NCBI RefSeq assembly: GCF_920987055.1
Contig: NZ_CAKLBX010000001.1
Location: 1,598,501 to 1,662,500 of the forward strand
DNA length: 64,000 bases
Reading direction: 5' to 3'
Source of the DNA: Novosphingobium sp. CECT 9465
GTDB lineage: Bacteria; Pseudomonadota; Alphaproteobacteria; Sphingomonadales; Sphingomonadaceae
The position numbers and the translations under genes are program-made. Positions 45,723 through 55,407 of this stretch are shown here, one piece after another (within the stretch, counting starts at the first letter, position 1; every line of letters starts with the position of its first letter). Below the pieces are notes generated by a model that saw only the letters and a list, made by a program, of their open reading frames with translations, did not search any database and was not told the origin of the DNA.

Positions 45723-45746
45723 GGATAAGCAACCAATTGCAACCCG

Positions 45747-46952
45747 TCAAGCAATACCGCCATTTTCGAGCAGGTAAACCGGAACATGCGCTCCTGTCGG
45801 CCTGGCATCGGCTCCGGCATCGCGCACGATCAGGGCGTTCGCGCGGGAAAGTGGGGATAGCGCCCCTGAATCCTGCAAGGGATCGAGCGCCACCGTGGCT
45901 CCATCCCACTGCGCCCGCAGGAATTCCATGCGACTTCCCCCCTTGCCCATCGGACCGGCGAGGCGGGCTGGAATCGTTCGCGGCAAAGGCTGCGCTGCGC
46001 CAAGCATGGCGCGCAGCAGCGGCATCAGGAACAGGAAGGCGGTGACATAGGCCGAAGCCGGATTTCCCGGCAGGCCGATGATGATCTGCGTGTTCCGCCT
46101 GGCAATGAGCAACGGTTTGCCCGGCTTTATCCCGACGCGCCAGAAATCGATGGTGGCGCCAATGGCTTCGAGCGCGGGGCGGACAAGATCATGGTCACCG
46201 ACCGAAGCGCCGCCGCTGGTCACTATCACATCCGCATCGCGGGCGGCGTCCAGAGTGGCGGCAAGGTCTGCAAGGCTGTCTGCCACAGGGCCGCGGTGTG
46301 TGATTCGGGTGGGAAGCGCGGCGGCCATCGCGCACAGCATCGGTCCGTTGCTTGCCGGGAGCTGATGCAAATCCGGCAATTGGCCGGGCAGAACAAGTTC
46401 ATCGCCGCTGTCGATGACGGTCAGCGAGATCGGGCGATGGACCGGGAGGTGGCTGTAGCCGCCTGCAATGGCGAGCGCGATCTGCGCGGGGCCGATGCGG
46501 CTGCCCGCCGCAATCAGCACGGAATGTTCGGCAAAGTCCATTCCGGCGGGACGGATATGCCGCTGGAGCGGCGCGGGCGCCTCGCCGGTCAGGCGCACCG
46601 CGTCGCCTTCGCGGGTGGCGTCTTCCTGCAACAGCACCATGTCCGCGCCTTGCGGAACGACCGCGCCGGTGCTGATCCGGGAGGCTTGGCCTTTGCCGAT
46701 CGTGCCTGCGAACGGATGGCCCGCAGCGCTTTCCCCGATCACGTCGCACGGTCCGGGAAGGTCTGCGGAGCGCAAGGCATAGCCGTCCATGGCCGAGAGC
46801 GGCGCGGCGGGCTGGGTACGGCGGGCGTGCAGCGGGGCCGCGAGATAATGGCCGATGCATTCACCGACGGCGCGGTGTTCGACCGGAACGGCAGCGGCGA
46901 GCGCGAGCAGGCGCGCCTGCGCTTCGGCGAGGGGAAGCGGCGGCGTTCTCAT
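45747..46952 (-). CDS. moeA: Molybdopterin molybdenumtransferase MoeA
   Basis: Inserts molybdenum into adenylated molybdopterin; 401 residues from the ATG at 46952, which overlaps the moaC stop (ATGA). MoeA motifs: [48 protein letters not shown], the phosphate-binding [11 protein letters not shown] and [17 protein letters not shown]. An upstream in-frame extension over moaC is not coding. lexA follows after 57 bases, carrying its SOS box in the gap. Confidence 0.95.
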   Translation of the reverse strand: MRTPPLPLAEAQARLLALAAAVPVEHRAVGECIGHYLAAPLHARRTQPAAPLSAMDGYALRSADLPGPCDVIGESAAGHPFAGTIGKGQASRISTGAVVPQGADMVLLQEDATREGDAVRLTGEAPAPLQRHIRPAGMDFAEHSVLIAAGSRIGPAQIALAIAGGYSHLPVHRPISLTVIDSGDELVLPGQLPDLHQLPASNGPMLCAMAAALPTRITHRGPVADSLADLAATLDAARDADVIVTSGGASVGDHDLVRPALEAIGATIDFWRVGIKPGKPLLIARRNTQIIIGLPGNPASAYVTAFLFLMPLLRAMLGAAQPLPRTIPARLAGPMGKGGSRMEFLRAQWDGATVALDPLQDSGALSPLSRANALIVRDAGADARPTGAHVPVYLLENGGIA

Positions 46953-47422
46953 TCGGGCGCTACCCAAATGCCGGACTTGCCGCCGCGCTTCTCGATCAGG
47001 CGGATACCTTCGATGACCATGCCTTTGTCCAGCGCCTTGGCCATGTCGTAGACGGTCAGCAGCGCGACCGATACGGCGGTGAGCGCTTCCATCTCGATCC
47101 CGGTCTTGCCTGTCAGAGAGGCGGTGGCGGTGCATTCCACACCGGTTTCGGTGAACGCAAAGTCCACGTTCACCGCGTCGAGCGCGAGGGGGTGGCACAG
47201 CGGGATCAGATCGCCGGTCTTCTTCGCGGCCATGATCCCGGCGATGCGCGCGGCGCCGAGCACGTCGCCCTTGGGCGCGTTGCCCTCGCGCACGGAGGCG
47301 AGCGTGGCCGCGTTCATGCGGATCGCACCCTTGGCGATGGCCACCCGGTGCGTCTCGGCCTTCGCACCGACATCGACCATCCGCGCGGTGCCGCCCGAAT
47401 CGAGGTGAGTCAATCCGTTCAT
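46949..47422 (-). CDS. moaC: Cyclic pyranopterin monophosphate synthase MoaC
   Basis: 157 residues. Second step of molybdenum cofactor synthesis, forming cPMP from the MoaA product. Family residues: [72 protein letters not shown] (with catalytic K/D). Translationally coupled to moeA. Its usual sphingomonad neighbour trpC is displaced by a glycosyltransferase cassette just upstream. Confidence 0.96.
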   Translation of the reverse strand: MNGLTHLDSGGTARMVDVGAKAETHRVAIAKGAIRMNAATLASVREGNAPKGDVLGAARIAGIMAAKKTGDLIPLCHPLALDAVNVDFAFTETGVECTATASLTGKTGIEMEALTAVSVALLTVYDMAKALDKGMVIEGIRLIEKRGGKSGIWVAPE

Positions 47423-47647
47423 CCCAGCCCTAACTTCCCTGAACAGGTTTATACAGTCCAGAGCAAAACTCCGACGCCCCCGCTTTGGCCCGGAATGCGG
47501 GGCTTTTCAAGGAGAGTGCCACCTGACAAGGCGGCGAGCACGACCGGCGACGGTGCCGTGCACGAGAGATGTATCGGGCTGGAGAGAATACGATGATCGT
47601 ACTATATCGAAAGTAAGTATAGTATATTCAAATAAAAATAGTCCACT

Positions 47648-47676
47648 TTGGTTCTGAGAATATGGAATGCTATAAT
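47648..47676 (+). promoter_or_regulatory. Sigma-70-type promoter of the glycosyltransferase cassette
   Basis: TTGGTT at 47648-47653, a 17-base spacer and a perfect TATAAT at 47671-47676, with AT-rich flanks. Textbook spacing; such an E. coli-like -10 is uncommon in this GC-rich genome. Confidence 0.6.
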
Positions 47677-47867
47677 ATTTATATATCTCAATGCTTTCTG
47701 CAAAGTCTGTGGAAGGTCGCTGCAAGCAGGGCTACCTTGATTGTGTCAAGAGATGGGTGCAGCGCAAAAATATAAAATTAAGTAATATCAATGCAAAATA
47801 TCATATATAGCAAAGAATTGCTGCGATGCGGCAAAAACGGATTGACTCTCCTTTTTCAAGATAAGAG

Positions 47868-47881
47868 TAAGTATATACTTA
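47868..47881. promoter_or_regulatory. 14-bp perfect palindrome TAAGTATATACTTA in the leader of the GT2 gene
   Basis: Perfect inverted repeat about 20 bases before the preferred GTG start at 47902. The same half-site AGTAAGTATA occurs at about 47611-47622, so two related sites bracket the promoter region. Could be an operator for an unknown regulator. Confidence 0.4.
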
Positions 47882-47901
47882 TCATAAAAGGGTCATCCCA
47901 G

Positions 47902-49056
47902 GTGGCAAGCATTCTTCGATCCGAAGTGCAGGCGGAGCGCCATGTACTGGCCCCTCGTTTGTCTGTAGTCATTCCCACTTTCAATGAATTTTCAAACATC
48001 GCGCCGCTGGTAGAGGCTGTGCGCGGAGTGTTAGGGGATTTGCCGTGGGAAATGATCGTCGTTGATGACGATAGTCGTGATGGTACTTACGACGAAGTGT
48101 TGCGTATCGCGCAAACAGAGCCAAGACTGAGATGTCTTCGCCGGATCGGTCGCAGGGGGTTGTCTTCGGCAGTGACCGAAGGGGTGCTGGCGGCGAATGG
48201 TGATGTCATCGCGGTAATGGACGCCGATTTTCAGCATGACGAAACAAAATTGCCAATCATGTACCACCGCCTTTTGGACGAGGACGCAGATCTGGTTGTT
48301 GGCACCCGGTACGCCGGGGATGGTTCAGTAGGGGATTGGGACGCGACGCGCGCCCGGATGAGCGATCTTGCGACCCGTCTCAGTCGTCGACTGACCGGCT
48401 ATCAGGCAACCGATCCGGTCAGCGGATTTTTTCTCATTCGTCGTGCCGTGTTTGTCTCCACGCTCTACGGACTTTCGCAGCAGGGTTACAAGATACTGAT
48501 CGATATTCTTACATCGGCCACGCACAAATTAAAGGTGATTGAAGTACCGTACATTTTCAGAAATCGTGCCCAAGGTGAAAGCAAGATCAGCCTGATGGTT
48601 GTTGCCGAGTTCGCATTTTTGCTTATCGACAAGGTGACGCGTGGATGGATACCGCCACGGTTCGTTCTTTTCGCCGGAGTGGGTGGGCTGGGTCTGCTGG
48701 TTCATCTGGCAGTTCTTTTCAGTGGTGCGCGGGGGGGCATGAATTTTATTCATGCGCAAGCGCTGGCAACGTACACTTCCATGATATTCAATTATGTCAT
48801 CAATAATGAGTTTACCTACCGCGATCGCCGTCTTGTCGGCTTGAATTTCGTGCGGGGGCTGGCTCTTTTTATCATCATTTGCAGTATAGGCGCGATTGCC
48901 AATGTCGGCGTTGCCGAACTCGTTATAAGTCGTACGCAAAGCTGGACGATTGCGGGCATTGGCGGTGCTTTGATGGGGGCGGTTTTCAACTTCGGTGCAG
49001 CAAGCAGCATCGTATGGGGACAACACAAGCGTCGGCGGGCAGGGGCGCCAAAGTGA
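47902..49056 (+). CDS. Family-2 glycosyltransferase (DPM1-like) fused to GtrA-like membrane domain
   Basis: 384 residues from a GTG at 47902, preferred because AAAAGGG lies about ten bases before it; an ATG at 47791 in frame would add 37 residues of AT-rich, unfamily-like sequence and lacks a ribosome binding site. GT2 domain: LSVVIPTFNEFSNIAPLVEAV, IVVDDDSRDGTYDEV, VIAVMDADFQHDE, GTRYAGDGSVGDW, DPVSGFFLIRR, EVPYIFRNRAQGESKI - a dolichyl/polyprenyl-phosphate mannosyltransferase pattern. The C-terminal 130 residues form four membrane segments of the GtrA type (FVLFAGVGGLGLLVH, YTSMIFNYVINNEFTYRD). It probably makes and flips a polyprenyl-linked sugar. Confidence 0.88.
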   Translation: MASILRSEVQAERHVLAPRLSVVIPTFNEFSNIAPLVEAVRGVLGDLPWEMIVVDDDSRDGTYDEVLRIAQTEPRLRCLRRIGRRGLSSAVTEGVLAANGDVIAVMDADFQHDETKLPIMYHRLLDEDADLVVGTRYAGDGSVGDWDATRARMSDLATRLSRRLTGYQATDPVSGFFLIRRAVFVSTLYGLSQQGYKILIDILTSATHKLKVIEVPYIFRNRAQGESKISLMVVAEFAFLLIDKVTRGWIPPRFVLFAGVGGLGLLVHLAVLFSGARGGMNFIHAQALATYTSMIFNYVINNEFTYRDRRLVGLNFVRGLALFIIICSIGAIANVGVAELVISRTQSWTIAGIGGALMGAVFNFGAASSIVWGQHKRRRAGAPK

Positions 49057-50618
49057 TTTTGGATTGCATAACGCGTCTGGTGACACGTGCAGGATTCTCC
49101 ATCAGAGAAGCACTATTTCTTGCAGCGCTCATAATTGCTGCGATTATTGTGCGGATTGAATTGGCTGACTACTCCTTGGGGTTCGATGATTTTGCATCGC
49201 TGTTTTTTGCAGAGCAGCCCCTGTCAGTACTGTGGAGCGATTGGATGGTGCGGGAAACAAACCCGCCTTTATACTATTCTATGCTTCATGTATGGGTTTC
49301 CTTGTTCGGTCACTCAGAAATGGCGATACGCTGGCTATCAATCATCGGCGCGGCAGTCGGGATTGCGATGCTGGCGATGTTGGTGCGGCCTCGCTTCGGC
49401 ATTCGAGCGGCAATCGCTGTCGTCGTGCTGACAGGCTTATCGGCGCACCATGTGTTTTTCAGTTTGGCCGCCCGCGGATATATCTTTGCGTTCGATGGAG
49501 TCGTGCTGTCTCTCTTTGGGCTGTTTGCCATGATAGAGCAGCCGCAGATGGATAGGCGGCATGCGCTGCCAGCGGTTGCGTGTTATGCGATTGGATCGCT
49601 TGTCGCGATCTACAGCCACACCACCATGGTGATCTGGCCGGTGGCAGCCACTGCTGGTGTATTTGTATTGCGCTGGCGCACATTGCTGGAAAACCGTGGA
49701 CGCCTCCTTGTGATCCTTGCAATTGCCAATTTAGTAGTTCTGGTGGGCGCGGCGTGGTGGCTCTCGATCACCGTCATCCAGATGCGCGGCGTCAATCACA
49801 ACATCAGCTGGATAGAACCGGTCGGTGGACGCAAACTTGCGCGATTGGTTTCGAGAAACAGCTATCTCGTTCGCGCAGTCGATGGAGCAGAGCGTATCAC
49901 CTTCGTCATGATTGCCGGTTTGATTGTTTTGGCAATGGTGAGGACTTGGAGTACGTTGGCGACGCGGGCGATCACGATTTTGCTTGTTTTGGCAACGGTC
50001 GTGTTTTGCGCCGTCGGCTATGTAAAGCCGATCGTTGCACCTCGTACGCTGTTCTGGCTCAATGTGTTTCCACTGCTGCTCGTCGCCATCGCGATTGGAT
50101 CGATCAAATCCCGCTTAGGATATTTGGCTGTGTTAGCGACTATGGTCGGCTTGTTTGTTGCAAACCTTTCCTGGAGCCATTGGACTTTCCTGGAAGAAGA
50201 CGGATATTCCGAAGGGCTGATGCATGTCGCGGCAGATCCGAACCGGGTTATGGTCGTTGAAAGCGAAGCGATGGGCAATATCGTGCAGCGCGCCTGTCGG
50301 GTTACTTACCCTGACAAAGCCCGTTGTCCGATCCGCATTTTCACCATCAGGACAAATAAGAAAGCTGATGTCTGGGCAACCGGGACTATCGCTGAGCCAA
50401 TTTTACCTTGGAATCGGTTACGTGAAGTGATTCCGCTGCGCACTGAGATATACACTTTGGGACGATGGGGGATTTATGATCCTGCCTCCAAAATCTACAA
50501 GAGTTACTGGATCAAACCTACCGCAGGCCCGATGAGAGTGAGATTGGATGGACCATTTTCAGCCGAACATTTTGCGCACGTGACCACCAATCTTTCGGAC
50601 CACGCGCAACGCAAGTAG
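49053..50618 (+). CDS. GT39/ArnT-like integral membrane glycosyltransferase
   Basis: 521 residues from a GTG at 49053 that overlaps the previous stop (GTGA). About ten transmembrane segments. The first periplasmic loop carries the family's acidic motif (LGFDDFASLFFAEQPLSVLW) followed by ETNPPLYYSMLHVWVSLFGHSEMAIRWLSIIGA, the characteristic G-[DE]-[DE]...P-P-L-Y-Y...RW signature of lipid-linked-sugar transferases. A soluble C-terminal domain (about 410-521) follows. Likely uses the polyprenyl-sugar made by the upstream GT2-GtrA protein. AT-rich, like its partner. Confidence 0.85.
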   Translation: MILDCITRLVTRAGFSIREALFLAALIIAAIIVRIELADYSLGFDDFASLFFAEQPLSVLWSDWMVRETNPPLYYSMLHVWVSLFGHSEMAIRWLSIIGAAVGIAMLAMLVRPRFGIRAAIAVVVLTGLSAHHVFFSLAARGYIFAFDGVVLSLFGLFAMIEQPQMDRRHALPAVACYAIGSLVAIYSHTTMVIWPVAATAGVFVLRWRTLLENRGRLLVILAIANLVVLVGAAWWLSITVIQMRGVNHNISWIEPVGGRKLARLVSRNSYLVRAVDGAERITFVMIAGLIVLAMVRTWSTLATRAITILLVLATVVFCAVGYVKPIVAPRTLFWLNVFPLLLVAIAIGSIKSRLGYLAVLATMVGLFVANLSWSHWTFLEEDGYSEGLMHVAADPNRVMVVESEAMGNIVQRACRVTYPDKARCPIRIFTIRTNKKADVWATGTIAEPILPWNRLREVIPLRTEIYTLGRWGIYDPASKIYKSYWIKPTAGPMRVRLDGPFSAEHFAHVTTNLSDHAQRK

Positions 50619-50653
50619 TTGATATACTTCACAACCTAAAAGATGGCTTGTTA

Positions 50654-51442
50654 TCACCCCTCCAACAACCCCCGCGTAGCCGCTTCCACATCTGCTTGGC
50701 GCATCAGCGCTTCGCCCACCAGAAACGTACGCGCGCCGCACTTTTCGAGGCGCAACAGGTCCGCGTGGGTGTTGATGCCGCTCTCTGCCACAAGCAGTGT
50801 GCCTTCGGGTGCTAATGGCGCAAGGCGCTCCGTGGTGTCGAGGTCGGTAACGAAGCGTTTGAGGTCGCGGTTGTTTACGCCGATCAGGCGGGATTTGAGG
50901 CGGGCGGCGCGTTCCATTTCCGCTTCGTTGTGGACTTCGACGAGGGCGTCCATGCCGTGTTGGCGGGCGGCGGCTTCGATCTCGGCCATTTGCGCGTCTG
51001 ACAGGCAGGCGGCGATGATCAGGATGGCGTCGGCGCCGATGGCGCGGGCCTCAAGGCACTGCCACGGATCGACCATGAAATCCTTACGGATCACTGGCAG
51101 GGTGCAGGCGGCGCGGGCTTCGATCAGGTAGTCCTCGTGGCCCTGAAAATAGGGCGCGTCGGTGAGGACCGAGAGGCAGGCAGCGCCTCCCGCCTGATAG
51201 GCGGCAGCGTGGGCGGCGGGGCTGAAATCGGCGCGGATCAGACCCTTGGACGGGCTGGCCTTCTTGATCTCGGCAATCAGCGCATATCCGGTGGCGGCCT
51301 TGGCGCGAAGGGCTGCTTCGAACCCGCGCGGCGGCGTTTGCTGCGCGGCGCGGCTTTCCAGTTCGCCACGGCTGATGGCTGCCTTGCGGGCGGCGACTTC
51401 GCTGCGCTTGGTGTCGCAGATTTCGGTGAGTTTGTCGGTCAT
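50654..51442 (-). CDS. trpC: Indole-3-glycerol phosphate synthase
   Basis: Fourth step of tryptophan synthesis; 262 residues from the ATG at 51442. TIM-barrel residues: [15 protein letters not shown] (catalytic E/K), [66 protein letters not shown]. An upstream frame extension over repeat DNA is not coding. A repeat-filled 307-bp gap separates it from trpD. Confidence 0.96.
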   Translation of the reverse strand: MTDKLTEICDTKRSEVAARKAAISRGELESRAAQQTPPRGFEAALRAKAATGYALIAEIKKASPSKGLIRADFSPAAHAAAYQAGGAACLSVLTDAPYFQGHEDYLIEARAACTLPVIRKDFMVDPWQCLEARAIGADAILIIAACLSDAQMAEIEAAARQHGMDALVEVHNEAEMERAARLKSRLIGVNNRDLKRFVTDLDTTERLAPLAPEGTLLVAESGINTHADLLRLEKCGARTFLVGEALMRQADVEAATRGLLEG

Positions 51443-51749
51443 GGTGGGGCGGCTTTTGGCCTGTGGGGCGGGTTTAGTCGAGTGGGTTTTGGGGCCGGTG
51501 TGGCGCATGTCCTTCGACAGGCTCAGGACGAACGGGGCGGGTGTGGTGCGTGGGGCGGAGTGTGTCTCGACTTCGCTCGACACGAACGGGGTTTGTGGGT
51601 TGGGTTGAGGCTAAGGCCCACCCCGCTGCGACTAACTTCACTGCGTTCAGTAAGTCTCGCGGCCCTCCCGCTTGCGGGAGGGCTATTGGTCGTGCGGCAT
51701 TCGTTCTCCCCTCCCGCTTGCGGGAGGGGTTGGGGGTGGGTGGACGTGC
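51443..51749. other. Repeat-rich gap inside the trp operon (trpD-trpC)
   Basis: 307 bp without a gene. Holds four small repeats of types common in sphingomonad intergenic DNA: CCTTCGACAGGCTCAGGACG (51511-51530), TGTCTCGACTTCGCTCGACA (around 51560-51580), and two copies of CCCTCCCGCTTGCGGGAGGG (51663-51682, and 51708-51729 with one extra base pair). Because genes on both sides are normally adjacent, repeats have accumulated in the operon. Confidence 0.7.
51663..51729. repeat. Tandem pair of CCCTCCCGCTTGCGGGAGGG hairpins
   Basis: Two near-identical perfect hairpins 25 bases apart (51663-51682 and 51708-51729); the second is followed by GGTTGGGGGTGGGTGG, another element of this repeat family. 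In the trpD-trpC transcript they could act as transcript-stabilising or attenuating structures. Confidence 0.75.
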
Positions 51750-52742
51750 TTATTTGAGCGCCGAAATCCAGCAGTTGAGCAGCGCATTGGCGAGGCCCTT
51801 GTCGATGGCTTCGGCGACTTCTTCTACGCCTTCGTGCCAGTCCCGCGCTTCGCCTGCCACGATCAGCGCGGCGGCGGCGTTGAACAGGACGGCGTTGCGG
51901 TAGGGGCCTTGTTCACCCTGGAGGAGCGCGCGCAGGGCGGCGGCGTTGTGGGCGGCGTCTCCGCCACGGATGGCATCGACCGGGGCGGTGGGCAGGCCTG
52001 CGTCTGCAGGGGTGATCCGGCGCATGGCGAGTTCACCGTCTTTCACTTCGGCCAGTTCGTTGCCGCCCGCCAGACTCAGTTCGTCCAGGCCTTCATCGCC
52101 GGAAATGACCAGGCTGTGGTCGGTGCCAAGGCGCAGGAGGGCTTCGGCGTAGATCGGCACATAGGCGGGTCGGGCGATGCCGACGAGCTGGCGGCGGACG
52201 CCTGCGGGATTGGCCAGTGGTCCCATCAGGTTGAAGATGGTGCGGCGGCCCAGCGCCTTGCGGATGGGCATGATGCGGCCCATCGACGGGTGGTGGCGCG
52301 CGGCAAAGAGGAAGCATATGCCGAGATCGTTCAGCGTGGCCTCGGCGGTTTCGGCCGCGCGATCGAGGTTCAGGCCGAGCGCTTCCAACGTGTCAGCAGC
52401 GCCGGCCTTGGAACTGGCGGCGCGATTACCGTGCTTGGCGACGGGCACCCCGCAGGCCGCAACAACGAGGCTGACAGCGGTGGAGACGTTGAGCGTGTGA
52501 TGCCCATCGCCGCCGGTGCCGCAGACGTCGATGGCATTGTCAGGCGCGATGATGGGGATCATGCGGGCGCGCATGGCGCGGGCGGCACCTGCGATTTCGC
52601 TGGCTGTCTCACCGCGATCCGACAGCGCGACGAGGAAGTGGGCGATCTGATCGTCGGGCACCTTGCCATCGAGAATCGCGGCGAAGGCCTGTTCGGCTTC
52701 GGCCTCTTCCAGCGGGTGGAGGGCGTCGGGCAGCGCGCTCAT
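51750..52742 (-). CDS. trpD: Anthranilate phosphoribosyltransferase
   Basis: 330 residues. Transfers phosphoribose from PRPP to anthranilate. Motifs: [25 protein letters not shown] (PRPP/anthranilate binding), [70 protein letters not shown]. Its start overlaps the stop of trpG (ATGA). Confidence 0.96.
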   Translation of the reverse strand: MSALPDALHPLEEAEAEQAFAAILDGKVPDDQIAHFLVALSDRGETASEIAGAARAMRARMIPIIAPDNAIDVCGTGGDGHHTLNVSTAVSLVVAACGVPVAKHGNRAASSKAGAADTLEALGLNLDRAAETAEATLNDLGICFLFAARHHPSMGRIMPIRKALGRRTIFNLMGPLANPAGVRRQLVGIARPAYVPIYAEALLRLGTDHSLVISGDEGLDELSLAGGNELAEVKDGELAMRRITPADAGLPTAPVDAIRGGDAAHNAAALRALLQGEQGPYRNAVLFNAAAALIVAGEARDWHEGVEEVAEAIDKGLANALLNCWISALK

Positions 52743-53326
52743 GCCGGGACAGGGCGGATGTTGATGCCGCAGAGCTTGAGGAAATTGCCGATCATCGCGT
52801 GGCCGTGCTCGGTGGCGATGCTCTCCGGGTGGAACTGGACGCCGTGGATGGGTAGCGAGGTGTGGCGGAAGCCCATGACGTGCGTGTCATCGGACTGTGC
52901 GTTGACTTCGAGGCAGGCGGGAATGTCGGTGACGATCAGCGAGTGATAGCGCGTGGCGATGAACGGGCTGGGCAGCCCTTCGAACACGCCGGTGCCATCG
53001 TGGGTGACGGGCGAGGTCTTCCCATGCATCAGCCCGCCGCGCACGACCTTGCCGCCGAAATACTGTCCGATCGACTGGTGGCCGAGGCACACGCCGAGCA
53101 GCGGCAGCTTGGCGTCGGCAGCGGCTCCGACGAGGTCGAGGCTGATGCCCGCCTCATTGGGGGTACACGGGCCGGGCGAGAGCAGGAACCCTTGTGCACC
53201 GGTTGCGATGGCCTGTGCGGCGGTGAGCGCATCGTTGCGCACGACTTCGACCTCCGCGCCCATCTCCATCAGGTAATGGACGAGGTTCCAGGTGAAGCTG
53301 TCGTAGTTGTCGATGACGAGGATCAT
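52739..53326 (-). CDS. trpG: Anthranilate synthase glutamine amidotransferase subunit
   Basis: 195 residues. Class-I glutamine amidotransferase that feeds ammonia to Trp[32 protein letters not shown], catalytic cysteine in [17 protein letters not shown], catalytic H/E in [14 protein letters not shown]. The complete protein is encoded separately from trpE. It overlaps trpD and lies eight bases after the YcxB-like gene. Confidence 0.95.
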   Translation of the reverse strand: MILVIDNYDSFTWNLVHYLMEMGAEVEVVRNDALTAAQAIATGAQGFLLSPGPCTPNEAGISLDLVGAAADAKLPLLGVCLGHQSIGQYFGGKVVRGGLMHGKTSPVTHDGTGVFEGLPSPFIATRYHSLIVTDIPACLEVNAQSDDTHVMGFRHTSLPIHGVQFHPESIATEHGHAMIGNFLKLCGINIRPVPA

Positions 53327-53334
53327 TGGCCGGC

Positions 53335-53868
53335 CTAGCGAATTGGCACGTTTGCGGCGATGAGTGCACTGCGCAGTGCCTCAAGCTCGCCAACATCAAC
53401 TTGCGACTTGGGAATACAGAAGAACATCATTCGTGTCCGGCAGAGCAGTATCATCCGAGTATTTTCTGTCCAAGTCGTGATGTGGTCCCAAGGGAGCCGT
53501 GCGGTGCCCAATGTATTGGACACCAGCAGTTCGGTCTGATTGAAAGTGTAAGTCGTGGCAACGCCATCAAGTTTCAGTTCGGCATATGCCTTTCGCGCGG
53601 AACGCGGAACGGACCAACTAAACCACAAAAAGGTCACGGCCAGCGCTCCCGCCGCAAATGCGAGACCCAAGAGTAACGATGCTACAAGTCGGGCAGCGTC
53701 GAAACCGTCGCGGACCCACGCACCAGATTCGATGATTGCAGCCAAGATAGGACCCAAAACCAGCAGGTACCTGATGACACCGCGCCACAACCAGTTTCGA
53801 CGAATCATTAGCCAGTTTGCTGCCAGATACTCCTCGAAAGGCATGGTGACCGCAAAGCTGGTGCTCAT
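53335..53868 (-). CDS. YcxB-like membrane protein embedded in the trp operon
   Basis: 177 residues from the ATG at 53868, which overlaps the trpE stop (ATGA). Two transmembrane segments (about 32-50 and 63-85) followed by a beta-rich domain with YcxB-type features ([49 protein letters not shown]). The function of YcxB-like proteins is unknown. Its translational coupling between trpE and trpG is unusual, since those two are normally adjacent. Confidence 0.8.
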   Translation of the reverse strand: MSTSFAVTMPFEEYLAANWLMIRRNWLWRGVIRYLLVLGPILAAIIESGAWVRDGFDAARLVASLLLGLAFAAGALAVTFLWFSWSVPRSARKAYAELKLDGVATTYTFNQTELLVSNTLGTARLPWDHITTWTENTRMILLCRTRMMFFCIPKSQVDVGELEALRSALIAANVPIR

Positions 53869-55403
53869 TGTCCAAATCCCGCTTCGCTCGCCACACGCAC
53901 TGCCTCGCGCGCCGCAGCGAACAAAGCGCCCGACTTCAGCTCGCATTCGCGTTGTTCGTATTCGGGGGTGCTGTCGGCGACGATGCCTGCGCCTGCCTGG
54001 GCGTGGAGCATGCCGTCTTTGACGATGCCGGTGCGCAGGACGATGCAGCTGTCGACCGAGCCGTCGGGGGCGAAGTAGCCGACGCCGCCGGCGTAGGCGC
54101 CGCGGGTTTCGGGTTCGAGCTGCGCGATGATCTCGCAGGCGCGCACCTTTGGCGCGCCGCTGACGGTGCCTGCCGGGAAACCGGCGAATAGGGCGTCCAC
54201 GCTGTCGGCGCGGGTGGTGTCGAGCTGGCCGACCACGTTCGAGACGATGTGCATGACGTGGCTGTAGCGTTCGACGGTGTAGCTTTCGGTGACCTTGACC
54301 GTGCCTGCCTTGGCTACGCGGCCCACATCGTTGCGGCCGAGGTCCAGCAGCATCAGGTGTTCGGCGCGTTCCTTGGGGTCTTCGAGCAGGCTCAGTTCGT
54401 TGGCGCGGTCTTCCTCAGGCGTTTTGCCGCGCGGGCGGGTTCCGGCGATGGGGCGGATGGTGACTTCGCCATCGCGGATGCGGACAAGGATTTCCGGGCT
54501 GGAGCCGGTGAGCGCGAAGCCCGGCAGGTCGAGGAAATAGAGGAACGGCGAGGGGTTAATGCGGCGCAAGGCGCGATAGAGCGCGATGGGCGGCAGCGGG
54601 AAGGGCGCGGTGAAGCGCTGGGCGAGGACGACCTGGAAGATGTCGCCTGCCTCGATATAGTCCTTCGCCGCGTTCACCATGCCGGCATAGTTGGACGCGG
54701 GCATGACCGGTTGGGGGGTGACGTCCACCGTTTCCGAAAGGCGCGGATCGGCAGGCACGGCGTCGGCCAGCTTGCGCAGGGCGTTGTCGATGCGGTCTGT
54801 GGCTGCTTCGAGCAGGTGTGCAGGGCTGCCGCCTTCGGCCCAGACCGGCGCAATGGCGAACAGTTCGTCGGACAGACGGTCGAACACCAGTACCACCGTG
54901 GGCCGGGAGAACAGCATGTCGGGCAGGACGAGATCGCTTTGCGGCGCGCGGGGAAGTTTCTCGACAAGGCCGATGGTCTCATAGCCGAAATAGCCGACGA
55001 GGCAGGCCAGTGCCGGGGGCAAGGCGACGGGCACATCGATACGGCAGGCCGCGACGAGCGCGCGCAGTTCGGCAAGGGCGTTGCCGGGGAGCGTGACGAA
55101 CGAGGCCTTGTCATGCCGCCAGATGCGGTTGATTTCGGCGCTGGTGCCCGTGGCGCGAAAGACAAGGTCGGGATCGAGGCCGAGCAGGCTGTATCGTCCC
55201 CGTACTTCGCCGCCCTGCACCGATTCCAGCAGGAAATCGCCACGGCCTGATTCCATCAGCTTGAGCGCTGCGCCAACCGGCGTTTCGGTATCGACGATCA
55301 GCTTGCGCCAGATCAGCGCCGGGGCACCGGCGGAAAGCTGGGCGAGCGCGGGGCCGTGGTTTTCAGGCAGTGCGGCGGTGATGGTGGCGTCAATCGTAAG
55401 CAT
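53865..55403 (-). CDS. trpE: Anthranilate synthase component I
   Basis: 512 residues. Converts chorismate to anthranilate with TrpG. N-terminal regulatory part has the tryptophan-binding L-L-E-S motif (FLLESVQGGEVRGRYSLLG), so feedback inhibition is likely. The chorismate-binding domain shows IFQVVLAQRFTAPFPL, NPSPFLYFLDLPGFALTGSSPEILVR, PIAGTRPRGKTPEEDRANELSLLEDPKERAEHLMLLDLGRNDVGRV and AGIVADSTPEYEQRECELKSGAL. Starts only four bases after ppiD, hence co-transcribed with it. Confidence 0.96.
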   Translation of the reverse strand: MLTIDATITAALPENHGPALAQLSAGAPALIWRKLIVDTETPVGAALKLMESGRGDFLLESVQGGEVRGRYSLLGLDPDLVFRATGTSAEINRIWRHDKASFVTLPGNALAELRALVAACRIDVPVALPPALACLVGYFGYETIGLVEKLPRAPQSDLVLPDMLFSRPTVVLVFDRLSDELFAIAPVWAEGGSPAHLLEAATDRIDNALRKLADAVPADPRLSETVDVTPQPVMPASNYAGMVNAAKDYIEAGDIFQVVLAQRFTAPFPLPPIALYRALRRINPSPFLYFLDLPGFALTGSSPEILVRIRDGEVTIRPIAGTRPRGKTPEEDRANELSLLEDPKERAEHLMLLDLGRNDVGRVAKAGTVKVTESYTVERYSHVMHIVSNVVGQLDTTRADSVDALFAGFPAGTVSGAPKVRACEIIAQLEPETRGAYAGGVGYFAPDGSVDSCIVLRTGIVKDGMLHAQAGAGIVADSTPEYEQRECELKSGALFAAAREAVRVASEAGFGQ

Positions 55404-55407
55404 CGGA

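Larger units (their letters stand above)
47423..47901. other. AT-rich intergenic region upstream of the glycosyltransferase cassette
   Basis: No convincing gene; a 72-codon minus-strand frame at 47507-47725 shows no protein-like pattern. The left 150 bases are GC-rich like moaC, and the rest changes abruptly to AT-rich sequence. It contains a strong sigma-70-like promoter (47648-47676) pointing to the cassette and a palindrome (47868-47881) near the translation start. The sharp change in composition near 47600 marks a likely insertion border. Confidence 0.6.

Noticed and set aside
47507..47725. 72-codon minus-strand frame before moaC
   Set aside because: No ribosome binding site, crosses the GC/AT border, no protein-like features.
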